DNA of 64,000 bases. Origin: Pectinophora gossypiella (lineage: Eukaryota; Arthropoda; Insecta; Lepidoptera; Gelechiidae). The notes beneath the pieces were generated by a model. The model ran no database searches. It had not been told where the DNA came from and was given only the letters and a program-made list of their open reading frames with translations. Positions 30,126 to 41,531 of the stretch are shown piece by piece (positions within the stretch are counted from its first letter, which is position 1; each line of letters begins with the position of its first letter). Made by a program: the position numbers and the translations under genes. The stretch is from assembly GCF_024362695.1 (NCBI RefSeq), contig NC_065420.1, positions 6,277,420-6,341,419 of the forward strand, written 5' to 3'.

Positions 30126-31030
30126 ACTGTCCATCTTGTTGGACTGGAAACAATCCCATAGTCGACGTTTACGATTGCTAAAAAGCAGCTAAATCCAATC
30201 CATTATTTTTCTTAACATAAACACTACAACACAAGTGGCTATCATTCATTAATTTGTCTTTTCTTAGAATAATTTGATATGAAAACTCAAAGAGAGAAAA
30301 CTCAAAAGCTTCCAACTCGTGACTCTTGTCAGGTTGTCGATTAAAGGTGAATCCTAATGAATCTGTTGTTTTAGAAGAAATTGGCGATACTGTCGAGTAT
30401 GAAAAACACTTTCTAATAAATGCAAAAACTATATGGCTTTAAGATATTAATTGTGTCACTTGCTCCAAAGTCCGTAATAAGGACACAAGTTCCTTGCAAC
30501 AGCGAACAAAATAAGTACACAAGATTAATTGTCCCACGCGGGCACCGGAAGTGCATCCATGTTGGCCACTCGCCGCCATTTTGTACTTCCTGCGATAAGA
30601 CTGTTTGGGTGCTTGAGCTAGATTCTGCTGTCTCACAAATTATGCTTTATTGTTTCTTTTTGTAAAGGAATATATTTCCAAATGAAAAATGTTAGTAAGC
30701 ATATGGAAATACCAGGACAAACACAAAAACTACGATACTATATATTTGTCTGTCCTTCTTTTTCAATTCTTTCTTTAAATTATAGAAATTGAGTATTACA
30801 CGAGTTTCGACGTTATCTAGCTTAAATTAAAATTGTCAATTGTTGTGTTTGGATCGTATCGCGCTGTGAGGACGGCCGCTAAAAAGATAGCTAGACCGAG
30901 ATTAGACTTGGTGACAAGTTGTGGCGGAGATACTGCGAATGACAGCCCTTGTTATCGTACCTGAGCTAGAGTTACAACGTCAATTTTTTGAGAAGTTTTA
31001 AACTGAGCTGATAGTGTGATTGAATAAGGT
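30126..31030. other. Unassigned stretch sharing a block with 33.6 kb
   Basis: The segment 30519-30600 ('aagattaattgtccca', 'accggaagtgcatcca', 'cttcctgc') resembles 33651-33725. It includes 'gccgccattttg', a YY1/Pho-like word. Overlapping ORFs on both strands (81 and 65 codons) have no recognisable domain. Confidence 0.35.
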
Positions 31031-31160
31031 AGTTTCCAACTTGTCAAAATCAGTTACTTTTTACTAAACGTCAAAACATGAAATTTCGATGGAATTTGTA
31101 TGAAAAATGGGAAAAAATGTCGCACTTATTATTAAATTTTTCGTTATTAAAATTCATACC
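31031..31160 (+). repeat. Repeat shared with 55491-55640
   Basis: It shares 'atcagttact.tttactaaac', 'gtcaaaaca' and 'aaatttttc.ttattaaaat' with the later copy. Confidence 0.6.
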
Positions 31161-32280
31161 TTTATATCTGTTTTTATTTAGTAATCAGAATTTCATAATT
31201 TATCTATGACCTAGGAAACAACCAAATTGTGTCTTTGGTTTTTAAGTTTTGTAAGGGGTATTGGAATGATGTTTTGTGCTTTTGTTTGTTCTACGAGTCT
31301 GATCGTAATAACTAATTTAGAACAGGGTCATTATGTCAACTCATGTCAATCCCATACATTTTTATCACTGTCACTATCGATTCTCATAGTCGTTTGTAAT
31401 TTAGCTAAGGCCCTGATCGGGTCAAAAATGATCATTAAAACGTCCTCTACGTTAATTCTGTCCCCTATTACATTTAAATTAGGTACTTACGTTAGGTACG
31501 GTAAAATATTTAACAACAGATATATAATATTTCGTTATTCGTGACTTTTTAACTTTTGGAAACCTACTTTTGAATCCAGTCCTGCACTTTCTCAGACCCG
31601 CAAAACCACTTCGCACCATCCGATACCATCTTACAATGCATTCTCGTACAAAATAAGTTTATTCCCAACTCCAATAGATATCGGAAAGTCCTCAACTTTT
31701 AAATCGGGCTTCCAAAGTTTGCCTTGCGCAAACTCCGCCGATTTGACGAAATTATTTTCTCTGAGGCTTTTGAGAATGTACCGAAGGCATTTATAATGGA
31801 AATTTTATTGAGGAATACTTTTACGACAATAAAAAGTTTAGAGATTTTTTTGTTAATACTAACTAATAAAATCAATAAAACTGTCAAATCTCTGATGCGA
31901 TTCAGATAAGGCAACTCGGAGCTCGAAGTCTACGATTTGGTTCCAAAAATGATTCATGTTTCGAGGAAGACGAATGGTTTTTAATAATTTAAAAGTTTTC
32001 AATATTTTGCGGAGCGTCTTCGATAGTGGCGTGATTTACGATTCGCTGCGATGCAATATGACGGAGATGAAAGAGTCCAGCCGAGATAACGGGTGCACTT
32101 CCATTTATATTTGTCTCACTGTAAAAGGCTTCTTGTCTATACAGAAACATAAATATCAAAGCTAACAGATAAGTTTTGTTATGCTGTTCTGTATTGAAAT
32201 GGAATGGGTTTTAGATATGCATAACTTTACATTTGATTTAGTGTCACAAACATATCCGCGTATCAAAAATGAAAGAAAAG
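31161..32280. other. Unassigned stretch
   Basis: The 105-codon ORF at 31227-31544 is low-complexity hydrophobic sequence without a domain and is treated as chance. Two antiparallel ORFs at 31699-31914 are also unconvincing. Confidence 0.35.
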
Positions 32281-32557
32281 AAAGAGGCAAATATTGAGAG
32301 TTATTGAGGACAGAAGAAGCAAGATGATTGGACACTTAATAAGACACGACGAATTTATTAAAAACATCATAGAAGGGAAACTACAAGGAAAGAGAGGAAG
32401 GGGAAGACCAAGAAGAGATTATATGGATTCATATCCATTCAGATTAAAGAGACGGTGAACGTCGTGTCTTATAAGGAAGTGAAAGAATTGGCCTTTGATA
32501 GATAAGAATGGAGAATGCTACATCGACAAGAGCGTGACTCTTAAATTAATGAATCTG
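32281..32557 (+). pseudogene. LINE-2 reverse transcriptase ORF tail, frameshifted
   Basis: The plus strand reads RVIEDRRSKMIGHLIRHDEF, then EGKLQGKRGRGRPRRDYMDS. After a frameshift it reads VVSYKEVKELAFDR, a stop, EWRMLHRQERDS and a final stop. 'GKRGRGRPR..Y' with '..A.DR..WR.LHRQ' is the familiar C-terminus of an insect non-LTR retrotransposon polyprotein. The reverse transcriptase core is absent, so it is a dead, 5'-truncated insertion. Confidence 0.85.
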
Positions 32558-32609
32558 TTTCCCGTTAAGTACAATCCGGACTATACATAAACTCACGCCT
32601 ATTACCCAC

Positions 32610-32640
32610 AGTGCCTACATAGTGATACTATGTAGGCACT
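32610..32640. repeat. Perfect 14-bp inverted repeat, 3-base loop
   Basis: AGTGCCTACATAGT (32610-32623) is exactly complementary to 32627-32640. Such a stem is very stable for its size. No T-run follows and the genome is eukaryotic, so it is not a terminator. Confidence 0.8.
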
Positions 32641-33584
32641 TTCTAGGTAACCATGTCCCACCCTCGACCATATAATCACTTGCCATCATATATGATTGTT
32701 GTCAAATGCTTACATATCATGTATTGGATACAATTAACTAGTAAGAAGAAGAAGAAGAAAAAAATATGAATATTGTTAGTTAAATGATGGCAAGAGAAGA
32801 AATGATCACTGGTGTAATTATACCAACAAAGATTACATTATATAAAAAGTTAGATATTATTTTCGTCATTCCTTAACCGTATTTCACAGAGACTGTCATT
32901 ACTGGGCCAAGTAAAGTTCTGCACCAACTAGTTACTAGTTAGTACACGGATTCAAAATTGAAGTTTCTCACCAACGGACGCGCCAATTTTCGTATTAAGA
33001 TGACTATAATTTTAAAGCGATTTTCATACATTAGGCTAATAAAAGGAAACTTCTATAAAGATCACCGATGTTGTTATAAGAACTAGCTAGACCATTTACT
33101 CGTAATATTGCAACATAAAATTAAGTGCTTAGGTTTTGTTACTTTCCAATAAGCTCGGTATATTCAGGTTGTGAGAAGAGAAGCTGGAGTTAATAGTAGT
33201 TTTAGGTGGATGAGACAAAATTAAGGATTTAAAGTGTACCTTGTTGAATGTCCCGTTATACATACAATATGTAGAAACACGTCGCGCCTTCAAAAGAAAT
33301 CCCAACACCGTGCCGCTAGTGACGTTATTAGTTCTATGACGACGAAATTAGTTCCATTAAAATCCGTGGACTTCTTTTGTGACGCGGATTATATTTTAAA
33401 CCTGTATTAGTCTTTGTTTTGCTACATATTTTTTTCTTTTTACTTGGAAAGACAATTTTTGTATTTTGATTTTTTTATTATAATGTAACATAGATAATAA
33501 ATTGTTTATATTCTATTCTAATATTTTGCAACATTTCCCTCCCAAAATCATGCACTATCTTTAATATTGAGCGCCATTTTGTAT
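32641..33584. other. Unassigned stretch
   Basis: No exon recognised. It contains (GAA)n at 32741-32760 and a LINE 3' fragment at 33164-33232. Confidence 0.35.
33164..33232 (+). repeat. Non-LTR 3' end fragment
   Basis: 'caggttgtgagaag', 'agtagttttaggtggatgag' and 'tttaaagtgtacc' follow the order of the copy at 35298-35430. Confidence 0.5.
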
Positions 33585-33775
33585 GTATCACGATCGTTTG
33601 TTCAGTGTCCAAGTCATTTGGCCTCTATTTTCGTCGGTCCAGTGTATGCAAGATTAATCGACACCCACTGTGGCCCGGAACCGCATCCATAACTGTCGGG
33701 TGGCCATTCCGTTCTTCCTGTCTGGTAAATATGTAAGTTAGGAAAGCCTCTCAACAGACAGGAAGCACTATATAT
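33585..33775 (+). repeat. Repeat block with terminal inverted repeat
   Basis: It shares a segment with 30519-30600. An 11-bp perfect inverted repeat, CTTCCTGTCTG (33714-33724) against CAGACAGGAAG (33755-33765), lies at its end. Confidence 0.45.
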
Positions 33776-34680
33776 TTGTGCCGAGGTGCACTGAGGTTGG
33801 CAGCAGAGTATGTGTATTTTAAAAAAATGAAATGTTTAAAATCGCCTGAGGCCGTTTTTTGTTTTTTTTTTTATTACGAATGACGATCGTGTTAGAGTAC
33901 TAGGTTTTAGCTCTCGACTCCGTTCGCGTGGACTTGGTTATCATTTCGAATCTTTTTATCCTTTTGAAAAACTATCGTAGTTTTTATCTCAGGAATCATG
34001 CTACAATTATGTTCTTTTCTGGATCTCAAACTATACAGGATTACAGGGAAAATACACAAACAGACATAGAGTTACTTTCGAATTTATTATATTAAGTATA
34101 TTGATAGGCATCCCCCCTCTTGGGCTCTTATGCCCAGCAGTGGGCGTCGTACGGCTGATGATGATGATGAAGTATATTGATAAAGGTACTACTAGCATAG
34201 CGCATTTTTGTTAGAACTGATGCACTGAGAAGTCGCCCATATGTGTCTGGCATGACTTTACTTCCCTTACTTATAAGCTAAATCATCTAAAACGGCGCAA
34301 AATAGTTACCATTGATGAAGTAAAGTGCTTAAGTACCCTTATTTCTAGCAAGAAACAATATGGCGGCGCACAGGCGGCGCGATAATTACATAAACAAAAG
34401 ACGATCGCGTTGCTAAGTGCAAATGAATAATACAAAGAAGCGACGCGCAGGAGTTGCAGTGAGATTAGCAATCGCAGCATATGAGTAATGCAGCTTGCAA
34501 CGCTCGCATTTGCAGTTCGCAGGTTGGAGCTTTGCATTATTTCCTTACAAATTATGCCGGTTTGCTACATATAACGTGGATTTCATGCTGCTGCGACGAA
34601 CGCTCAAGTTTACGTAAAAGCGAGCGAATGTATGTTTTGAGGACGTACTATGACCATAGAATAAATAATAATAAATAATA
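33776..34680. other. Unassigned stretch with one retroposon tail
   Basis: A short tail 'tgcccagcagtgggcgtcgt' and (GAT)n lies at 34110-34170. The segment 34340-34540 is less AT-rich and contains 'atggcggcgc'; it shows no exon. Confidence 0.35.
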
Positions 34681-34800
34681 AGTACGACCACCAATCCGCA
34701 CTGGGCCCGCGTGGTGGTTTAAGGCCCGATCTCCCTATCCATCCATAGGGAAGGCCCGTGCCCCAGCAGTAGGGACGTTAATGGGCTGGTGATGATGTCT
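34681..34800 (+). repeat. SINE-C tail, headless
   Basis: It has 'ccgcactgggcccgcgtggt', 'ctccctatccatccataggg' and 'gacgttaatgggctgg', the 3' part of the chimeric SINE at 44975-45271. Confidence 0.7.
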
Positions 34801-34934
34801 GTAAAGCGGGACAGTGCGCGCTCACTCGCACTTATGCGTTAGGCAGCAGACGCTAAGAATGAAATTATTGTACGTACCGTATTTGTCGTTTTATGGTGGA
34901 ACTTAAGATTTCATACTGTAAAAAGTAAATTTTA

Positions 34935-35261
34935 ACGGTCTCTGTGGTCCAGTGGTTGAGCTTTGGGTTCACGATCTGGAGGTCCTGCGTTCGAATTCCG
35001 GTGGGGACAAATCAAAAATATAACTTTTTAGATCCCTAGTTTGGTTAGAACATTACAGGCTGATCACCTGATTGTCCGAATGTAAGACGATCCGTGCTTC
35101 GGAAGGCACGTTAAGCTGTTGGTCCCGGTTACTATTTATTGATGTAAGTACGTAGTCGTTACATGAGTCATGTCAGGGTCTTTGACGGCTCAATAGTAAC
35201 CCTGACACCAGGGTTGATGAGGTTGGTAATCCACCTCACAACACACATGATAGAAGAAGAA
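34935..35261 (+). mobile_element. SINE-A, full-length
   Basis: The tRNA-like head has 'tggtccagtggttgag' (A box) and 'gcgttcgaattccggt' (B box). The body runs 'cattacaggctgatcacctg', 'ggcacgttaagctgttggtc', 'tcatgtcagggtctttgacg' and 'aatccacctcacaac', with a (GAA)n-like tail. An opposite-strand copy lies 0.8 kb downstream. Confidence 0.85.
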
Positions 35262-35297
35262 CAGTAAGCAAACACGTGAAAGATCTGTTTAATGGCT

Positions 35298-35430
35298 ATA
35301 CAGGTTGTGAGAAGCTGCAGTAGTTTTAGGCGGATGAGACATTCGTTATGTAAAAATTGTCGATTCAAAGTGTATCTATGTTACCTACTGAATAAAGATA
35401 TTTTTAAATTGAATTTTGAATTGAATTGAA
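35298..35430 (+). mobile_element. Non-LTR retrotransposon 3' end
   Basis: It reads 'acaggttgtgagaagctgca', 'ttaggcggatgagacattcg', 'ttacctactgaataaagata' and ends in 'ttgaattg' units. It is the sense-strand form of 16986-17177. Confidence 0.75.
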
Positions 35431-35544
35431 TAAATAATACTTAAAATCTCACACATTTCCTACACCCACTTAGATCGACAGCACCTAACAAGTTTGTCGA
35501 ATGCAACATCTGTGTAGATTGCCGTGATTGCGTCATTAATTTGG

Positions 35545-35600
35545 CGGGGCAGGTGGGGCAAGGTGGAGGAATGTGGAGAAAGGTGGAGGAAGGTGGAGAT
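35545..35600 (+). repeat. G-rich minisatellite (GGTGGAGAA-like)
   Basis: About five imperfect units of 'aggtggagga' or similar, at 8-10 base spacing. Confidence 0.7.
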
Positions 35601-35794
35601 TTTAATTTCCTGCAGCCTGCACCGGCTGACGACGCGATTTATTTGTGTAAATAAATATTACACTCGCTTAGGCGACGACGGGTTAAGGGCAAGAAGCGGG
35701 GTGGATATTACCGTTAATGACCCATGTCAACGTACAGAACGTACTGAAAATGAAAAATATAGCTAAGTAATTTTAATATATCTACTACTATCTA

Positions 35795-35910
35795 CTCAGC
35801 CTGTATCCCCCTACTGCTGGGTATAGGCCTCCTCTCTTTCACGCCATCCTTTCCGGTCCTGTGCAAGTCTCATCTACTGCTATTCGTCGGATGACATTGT
35901 CAGGTACGTC
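35795..35910 (-). repeat. Non-LTR element 3' fragment
   Basis: It has 'ctgctgggtataggcctcct', 'tttcacgccatcctttccgg' and 'tgtgcaagtctcat', a combination I recognise from lepidopteran LINE tails. Confidence 0.5.
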
Positions 35911-36082
35911 GGAATTTTAATATATTTAAGAGAAAAATGAGACAATAATATTTTTTTGTATCTTGCTATTAGTAGCCTATTAGTGGGACGTTTAAATATT
36001 TTACGAAATTAAAAAACAATGTGCTAAAGTTTCGTATGACAGGAGAGATTTATTATCTTTAATTATAAATTATGCAACAATA

Positions 36083-36375
36083 TTCTTCTTCTTATACCAG
36101 CGTCATCACCCTTGGTGTCAGGGTTGTGATTGCCAAAGGCCCCTGACATGGCACATGTAACGATTACTCACTTACATCAGTATATAGTAACCGAGACCAA
36201 CGGCTTAACGTGCGTTCCGATGCACGGAACATCTTACTTTCGGACAATCAGGTCTGTAATGTCCTAACCATACTAGGGATCACAAAATTATTTTTATGAT
36301 ATGTCCCTACCGAGATTCGAACCCGGGGCCTCCGGATCGTGAGTCCAACGCTCAACCGCTGAACCACAGAGGGCG
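36083..36375 (-). mobile_element. SINE-A, full-length, reverse
   Basis: Reverse complemented it gives the head 'tggttcagcggttgagcg', B box 'gggttcgaatctcggt', the body and a (GAA)n tail that appears as 'ttcttcttc' at its left end. With the copy at 34935 it forms an inverted pair. Confidence 0.85.
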
Positions 36376-36389
36376 TAAAAATAGTTATA

Positions 36390-36510
36390 TGTACAAATAG
36401 CATCATGCATGTATTCCCAAAGGGCTATGTTTAAGTCCCATATAATAGAGGGGACGCCTATTGCCATTAGCCGCGCACAAATCCTGTAAACCACGCGATA
36501 TCAATTATCT
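36390..36510 (-). repeat. Rep-12, reverse copy
   Basis: It has 'gggctatgtttaagtcccat', 'ggggacgcctattgccatta' and 'accacgcgatatcaattatc'. Confidence 0.6.
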
Positions 36511-36791
36511 ATGAACAATATTTAATCTGTATGATTTATATCATGAGACATGTCAAACGCCTTTGCCGCAATAATAACTCTGATATCATTGGAGATGCCT
36601 GTCATCGATCTAAGAAAATACACCAGCAGTACTTTTTATTATTTTTATTAAATTTTGTCACGGTCATTTCATCGATACTGACGATATATGTGAACCCAAA
36701 TAAGTCATGTCGTTCTGTCAAAATACGAACAAAATCACGTGGCACGCATGTTGGAGGAAAAAACACAAACTTATCGATTTCGACAAAATCT

Positions 36792-36818
36792 TCAATAGAT
36801 TTTGACAAAATCTATTGA
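36792..36818. repeat. 27-bp perfect palindrome
   Basis: TCAATAGATTTTG, one A, then its exact complement CAAAATCTATTGA. It lies in two antiparallel ORFs that are therefore artefacts. Confidence 0.85.
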
Positions 36819-37576
36819 ATCGATCGATAATTTTATCACGTTGTGCATGTTAGCCCTGCAGAAGAAGTATAGATAAAATATTATTTCTACTTCATTTCTC
36901 ATTTCTACTTACGATATATAAAAAAAAATCGTGTTTGACTTCGCCTTAACCACATAACATTATGACGTTGCGTAATGGATGTTGTTCAGAATGTGCAAAA
37001 CCTTTGCCAAAGGAATTCCTTATTTAAACGTTTGCCTGCGCCTTTTTATGAGATTTTGTTATAAAATAATGTTCGGAGCAATTTTAAAAATAATATTTTT
37101 CCACACAAATTGGTAATTTCACCAAAATGGCAAGACATCAAGAAGTCAATTCAAACTGCAAAAAATTAGCAGCACCTAGGAGATTTAAAATACGAACTGT
37201 GTTTACCGTTGCATCCAAAGCGTAGGGCTTTTCAACAACTGGTTTTGGTACAGGAACTATTGACAGGAACTGAATAAAATATGGGAGAAGTATGTAAAAA
37301 AGTTAAGCTAGAAAAAGTATATATATGATCTATCCCTTTAAAGCTTTATTTTACAGGTAATAAAACATTTTATACGATCGTTGGTAGAAAGGATAATCCT
37401 GTTAGGCTTAGCTCACAATATAGACTGCTCGATTCACGGATCGCGGCATGAAATAGAACAAATATCATAAATCTTGTGGAAAAATAACACCTAAATAACA
37501 CCTTTGACATTTTCGATTACTATAAAGTTACAGACATTGTATGCCTACTTCTTGTGGATTGTGAGGTCAAAGACTG
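36819..37576. other. Unassigned stretch
   Basis: No exon or repeat family recognised. Confidence 0.35.
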
Positions 37577-37645
37577 AGCTCATCAATCCTGGTGTCAGGG
37601 TTATTATTGAGCCGCCAGAGGCCCCTGACACGTCATCATGTCTAA
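37577..37645 (-). repeat. SINE-A body fragment
   Basis: 'catcaatcctggtgtcaggg' and 'ttgagccgccagaggcccct' are the reverse of the SINE-A 3' body. Confidence 0.65.
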
Positions 37646-40600
37646 AAAAAAATAGGTATTACGGGCGTTAGTTTTTGTAGGTATGTGTATATCAGACAAT
37701 GAGGCTCATGCTGGTTAGTAAAGGTGACAGAAGCTTATTTACTTGGTGAAACAACTGCTAAAATTTTCTTTCGAGCTCGTTCACGTTATCATGAAAATTA
37801 TTGAATGTCTGGGTTAAACAAAAACTTGGATGAATTGAATTGAGTGAAGCGTGTTCTAGCTCTACCAAAAATGACAATAAACCTCGAATATCATTGTATT
37901 TGTATAGAAGCATTGAATCTAACTAGTCTATTCTCAGAGTTTTCTATGTGAGCTCGTGTATTGTCTAAGAACATTGAAGATGAACGAGAATTCTTGCCAA
38001 TGATAATAAAAAAAAAAACTAGATTCAATAGAGCTTACAATTCCAAGTTTCTTGGCATGTAACTTTGTCATTGCCCCTCGATTCCCCTCGTGCCAAGAGT
38101 AAACAAACGATACTGCTTGGCAGAAGTGAAGCCTTTAAATAAACGTTCACAGAAATTTATATTGACGTCGCACTGAAACGGAACTTTCTAGATATCGATC
38201 TTGTGCCGATTCGATATGAATATTTATTCGCTTGTGAAATTAACTTGATTACCGAGCCAATTTTGCTTAAATATGATAACGATTTCAGTTTCAGTTATTA
38301 TAGAGAAAGATGACACGGACCGCGTGAAACGTTCAGAAAATGGAGAATCGCTCGCGATTCGATAAGACAAAAGGTTTCAATCGCGATGAAAAAATAGGTA
38401 TTCCATCCACAGTAATTCTTCTGTTTCATGGTTTTTTTAACATTCTTACTTCGCTTCAGTTTTATTTCTGAAATTGAACTGCTCGTTTAATTAATTGTCG
38501 ACGGCACAAAGTAAAACGTACCACAGTGCCAAGAAAGTATATGAAAATATTCCATTCCATCCAACTAGTGTAGACAAAAAAATGCCTCTGAATTAGGTTA
38601 ATATAACAGCAATGAAGAGTCTTATTTTTGTATAAATTGAGTTTATAATTGATACTTGAATGATTAAGTCATAGTTGCTCAAACTTTAGTGCCGTTGCTT
38701 TCTGAACATTTACAATTATTTAATTAAAATAATATCCAACCCACGTTAGACTGTGAACTAGACCGAGCTAGATTTATTACGAAATCCAATAAAGCACAGA
38801 AAATCGTTTGGAAATACACAAGTTATGGGAGAACTATCTGAATATTAATTATGATTTCTGTTATTAAAGCCGGTTGAAAGCCGCAAGTTGGTCTAATATC
38901 GGGGAAACTTCTCAACCAATGTTGATTTCCCGAAACTATTTTTAATTTCCCATAGGGCCAGGCTAGATTGGAGTGGAGCAAATATGGAAGTAAAGTTCAT
39001 TAACTTCGATTATGTACATGGGTTTAACTTACATTCAAGAAGAAAGAAGATATCGCAAGGAGTTCGAATCTATTTTGATTTGTAAATGTCCAGTCAGTTA
39101 TTTTTTATTTTAAAATTGGAACCAATGAATCATAAAACATATTTGAACGAAGAACGAGCCAGTGTGGGCAGTGGCAACCATGGTCGATTGTGATCTCCTT
39201 AGAGGTTTCACTTATTTCATCGTCGTGTATGTATCTTGTATTGGTTCTAGATCTTATGAGAGAAATTGAGGATCAAAATTGATGTGACCATAATGAATGC
39301 ACAACAAGTTTATTTTTAATCATACTAACAATGCCCAGACACAAACACTACGAAACCTGATTCAGCCCACAGTGAGCAAATAAGTTTAACACTGAAAAGA
39401 CACGTGTCACTCACAATAATTGTCTTTATTATGCAATCAATGAACCATCAGGGGTGAATCATTGCATATCGAAACAGGCTGGCAACTCGATAACGTAAAT
39501 CGAACTATTTTATTACTATTCCCTACGCGGACGCGAAAAATGTCCGTTTCCACGTTTTTGATTGGCTGAATATGTCTGTATTTTTTGCGCAATTTTCTGT
39601 TTTGCCGCGCCATCTGTCGGACGGGATATTTAAAACTAACTTTATAATCGTACACATATCGCATCTATTTATAATATACATTTATACATACTAGAGACCC
39701 ATCATACCTTTCATTTGTTTACTTGTCTGTAACAAAAGTACAATGTACACTTACAATGAACTCGTATCACGGTTTTCTTCGGACTTATGGCTTTGACAGG
39801 GAGTCACCGAACGTCGATTCCCGCTACGGCGAGTCTCCTACTTGAGGAATAAATGGTTTATAGATGTCGTGTTCAATTTCACTAATACATGTTTATATTT
39901 GAGTCTACCCATAACATTATTCAGTTCACGCGCCTTTTACAGGCATTACTTTTCATAATTACTCACCTATAACTCCTTTTGTGTAACGTTAATGTGTTAG
40001 ATGATGCCGCAAATATACGGACCATTATTGTCTGATAAACTACACACGCATATTATTCGGGTTACGAAGCAACTTCGTCAGTCGTCTGCAACCTAATCTC
40101 GGCGTAAGTTGCCTCTAATGAATTTTGTTAGCCTCCCAAACAATTAGCAACTTTTCTAATTTAATTTATGCTCATAATACTGAAACACGTTGGAATGTGG
40201 TAATGATGTTAAAACTTCTCACGGCATTAGTGTTCGTTAACTTATTTAACTTATTTTCTTTCAAAAAGTTAGCTTTACATTAACATACTTACTTTACTAT
40301 TGCGAGGCTCTCAAGAAAATTCTGCGTGTTCAGTCCGAATTACGAAGTTTTGGGTCTCTCTTAGGGTTATTTGTAACTGACGAATACTAAAGATATTGCG
40401 CATAAATCATGTCTAACAAATATTAGTTAAAGTTTATAGTAACATATTATGCATTATCGGGTTAAAATGGGATTACATAGCGAAGACATTCTTTTTCGTC
40501 TATTTGTTATTTTATGTTCTTAATAGTACAAACGGTACCTAAGTCAAATAATCTCTAACTCTAACCGTAAAGGGTAGGTAAGTCAATACCTCGGAGCCAA

Positions 40601-40810
40601 ATGTTATTAAGGAAACCTGATGAAAAACCGTCTGGTTTTTAATTACTACTTTGAACCCCGTACGTAGATTTAAATTAGTATTAGGCCAAAATATACACAA
40701 ATAATCCAAGCACGTGTTGGGCAGATCGACAAAAGCTCTTGAAATTCGGTTAATTTCCTGTGGTTGGCCTGAATAAACGTAAAAACACAATAGTAAGAAT
40801 TTGTTTACCA
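37646..40810. other. Repeat-poor stretch, 3.2 kb, no gene recognised
   Basis: None of the recurring families of this window appears here, unlike anywhere else of similar length before 54 kb. No exon was found; the 75- and 83-codon minus-strand ORFs lack domains. The part around 38040-38400 has varied composition and could hold intronic regulatory DNA, but this is inference. Confidence 0.4.
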
Positions 40811-41117
40811 GGGCGACATAAGCAGACAGATATCATAGAAGGTGGAAGTGGGCAGTCCACAAGACTGTAATCAATAAGCCAAGTCGCAGCAACTCTTAAA
40901 ATTAGTGTCATTTAAACTCTTCCTCAACACTAGCGGAAATGGGCGTTGACTAGGTAAGCGTGTGCCACCTTAACCTCTTAACACCGAGATTTCCAGACAC
41001 ACTAGTTAAACAATGGGTTTTGGATTTTAAAAGAACATTCGGTCTAACGACTTCAAGCCGCATCTTCACTTACTATCAGGTGATCAAAAGCAAAAACTAA
41101 AAAAATGGGCCTACTTT

Positions 41118-41236
41118 GGTACCATGTCACATTAACTTTTTTGACAAACTGAACTGTAAGTCTCACTAAATGTTAAATATGTTAGTGCGACAGTGTCCTA
41201 AAGTGGGTACATTATATTATTGCACATGACTGTACG
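41118..41236 (-). mobile_element. MITE-6 ('GTAC' element), reverse copy
   Basis: It contains 'ttttttgacaaactgaactg', 'aagtctcactaaatgttaaa' and ends 'attgcacatgactgtac', the inverted form of the 9262 copy's left end. Confidence 0.7.
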
Positions 41237-41531
41237 TGAAAATATAGAGCCAGCTAGTATATGTACCAGGGGCACATAAGCTGGGTGTATCTATACAGAT
41301 ATCTGTGGTGATATCATAGCAGGTGGAAGTAGCGGCGCGCCGGGCGGGGAGCCAAATGCCTCTCATTTAGGGCAATGCGGCCGGATCGCATCGCCCCACT
41401 TCTGTCGAGCGATGTCGCATACACTGATGAATGTATGAAATGGGCCCGTTTCGCGAATGGAAGAAACTAAAGTGTGGCTGGCTAGAACCAGTTCTTTTTA
41501 AGTTGATTTTTAAGATTGAAGTAATGTATTT
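41237..41531. repeat. Patch partly shared with 40811-40850
   Basis: Both places carry 'atatcatag.aggtggaagt' after a 'cataagc' word. The segment 41335-41400 is GC-rich ('agcggcgcgccgggcgggg'). The family is not recognised. Confidence 0.4.

Noticed and set aside
31227..31544. 105-codon hydrophobic ORF
   Set aside because: No domain, no signal-peptide-like start followed by a folded region, and the DNA is AT-rich non-coding in character.
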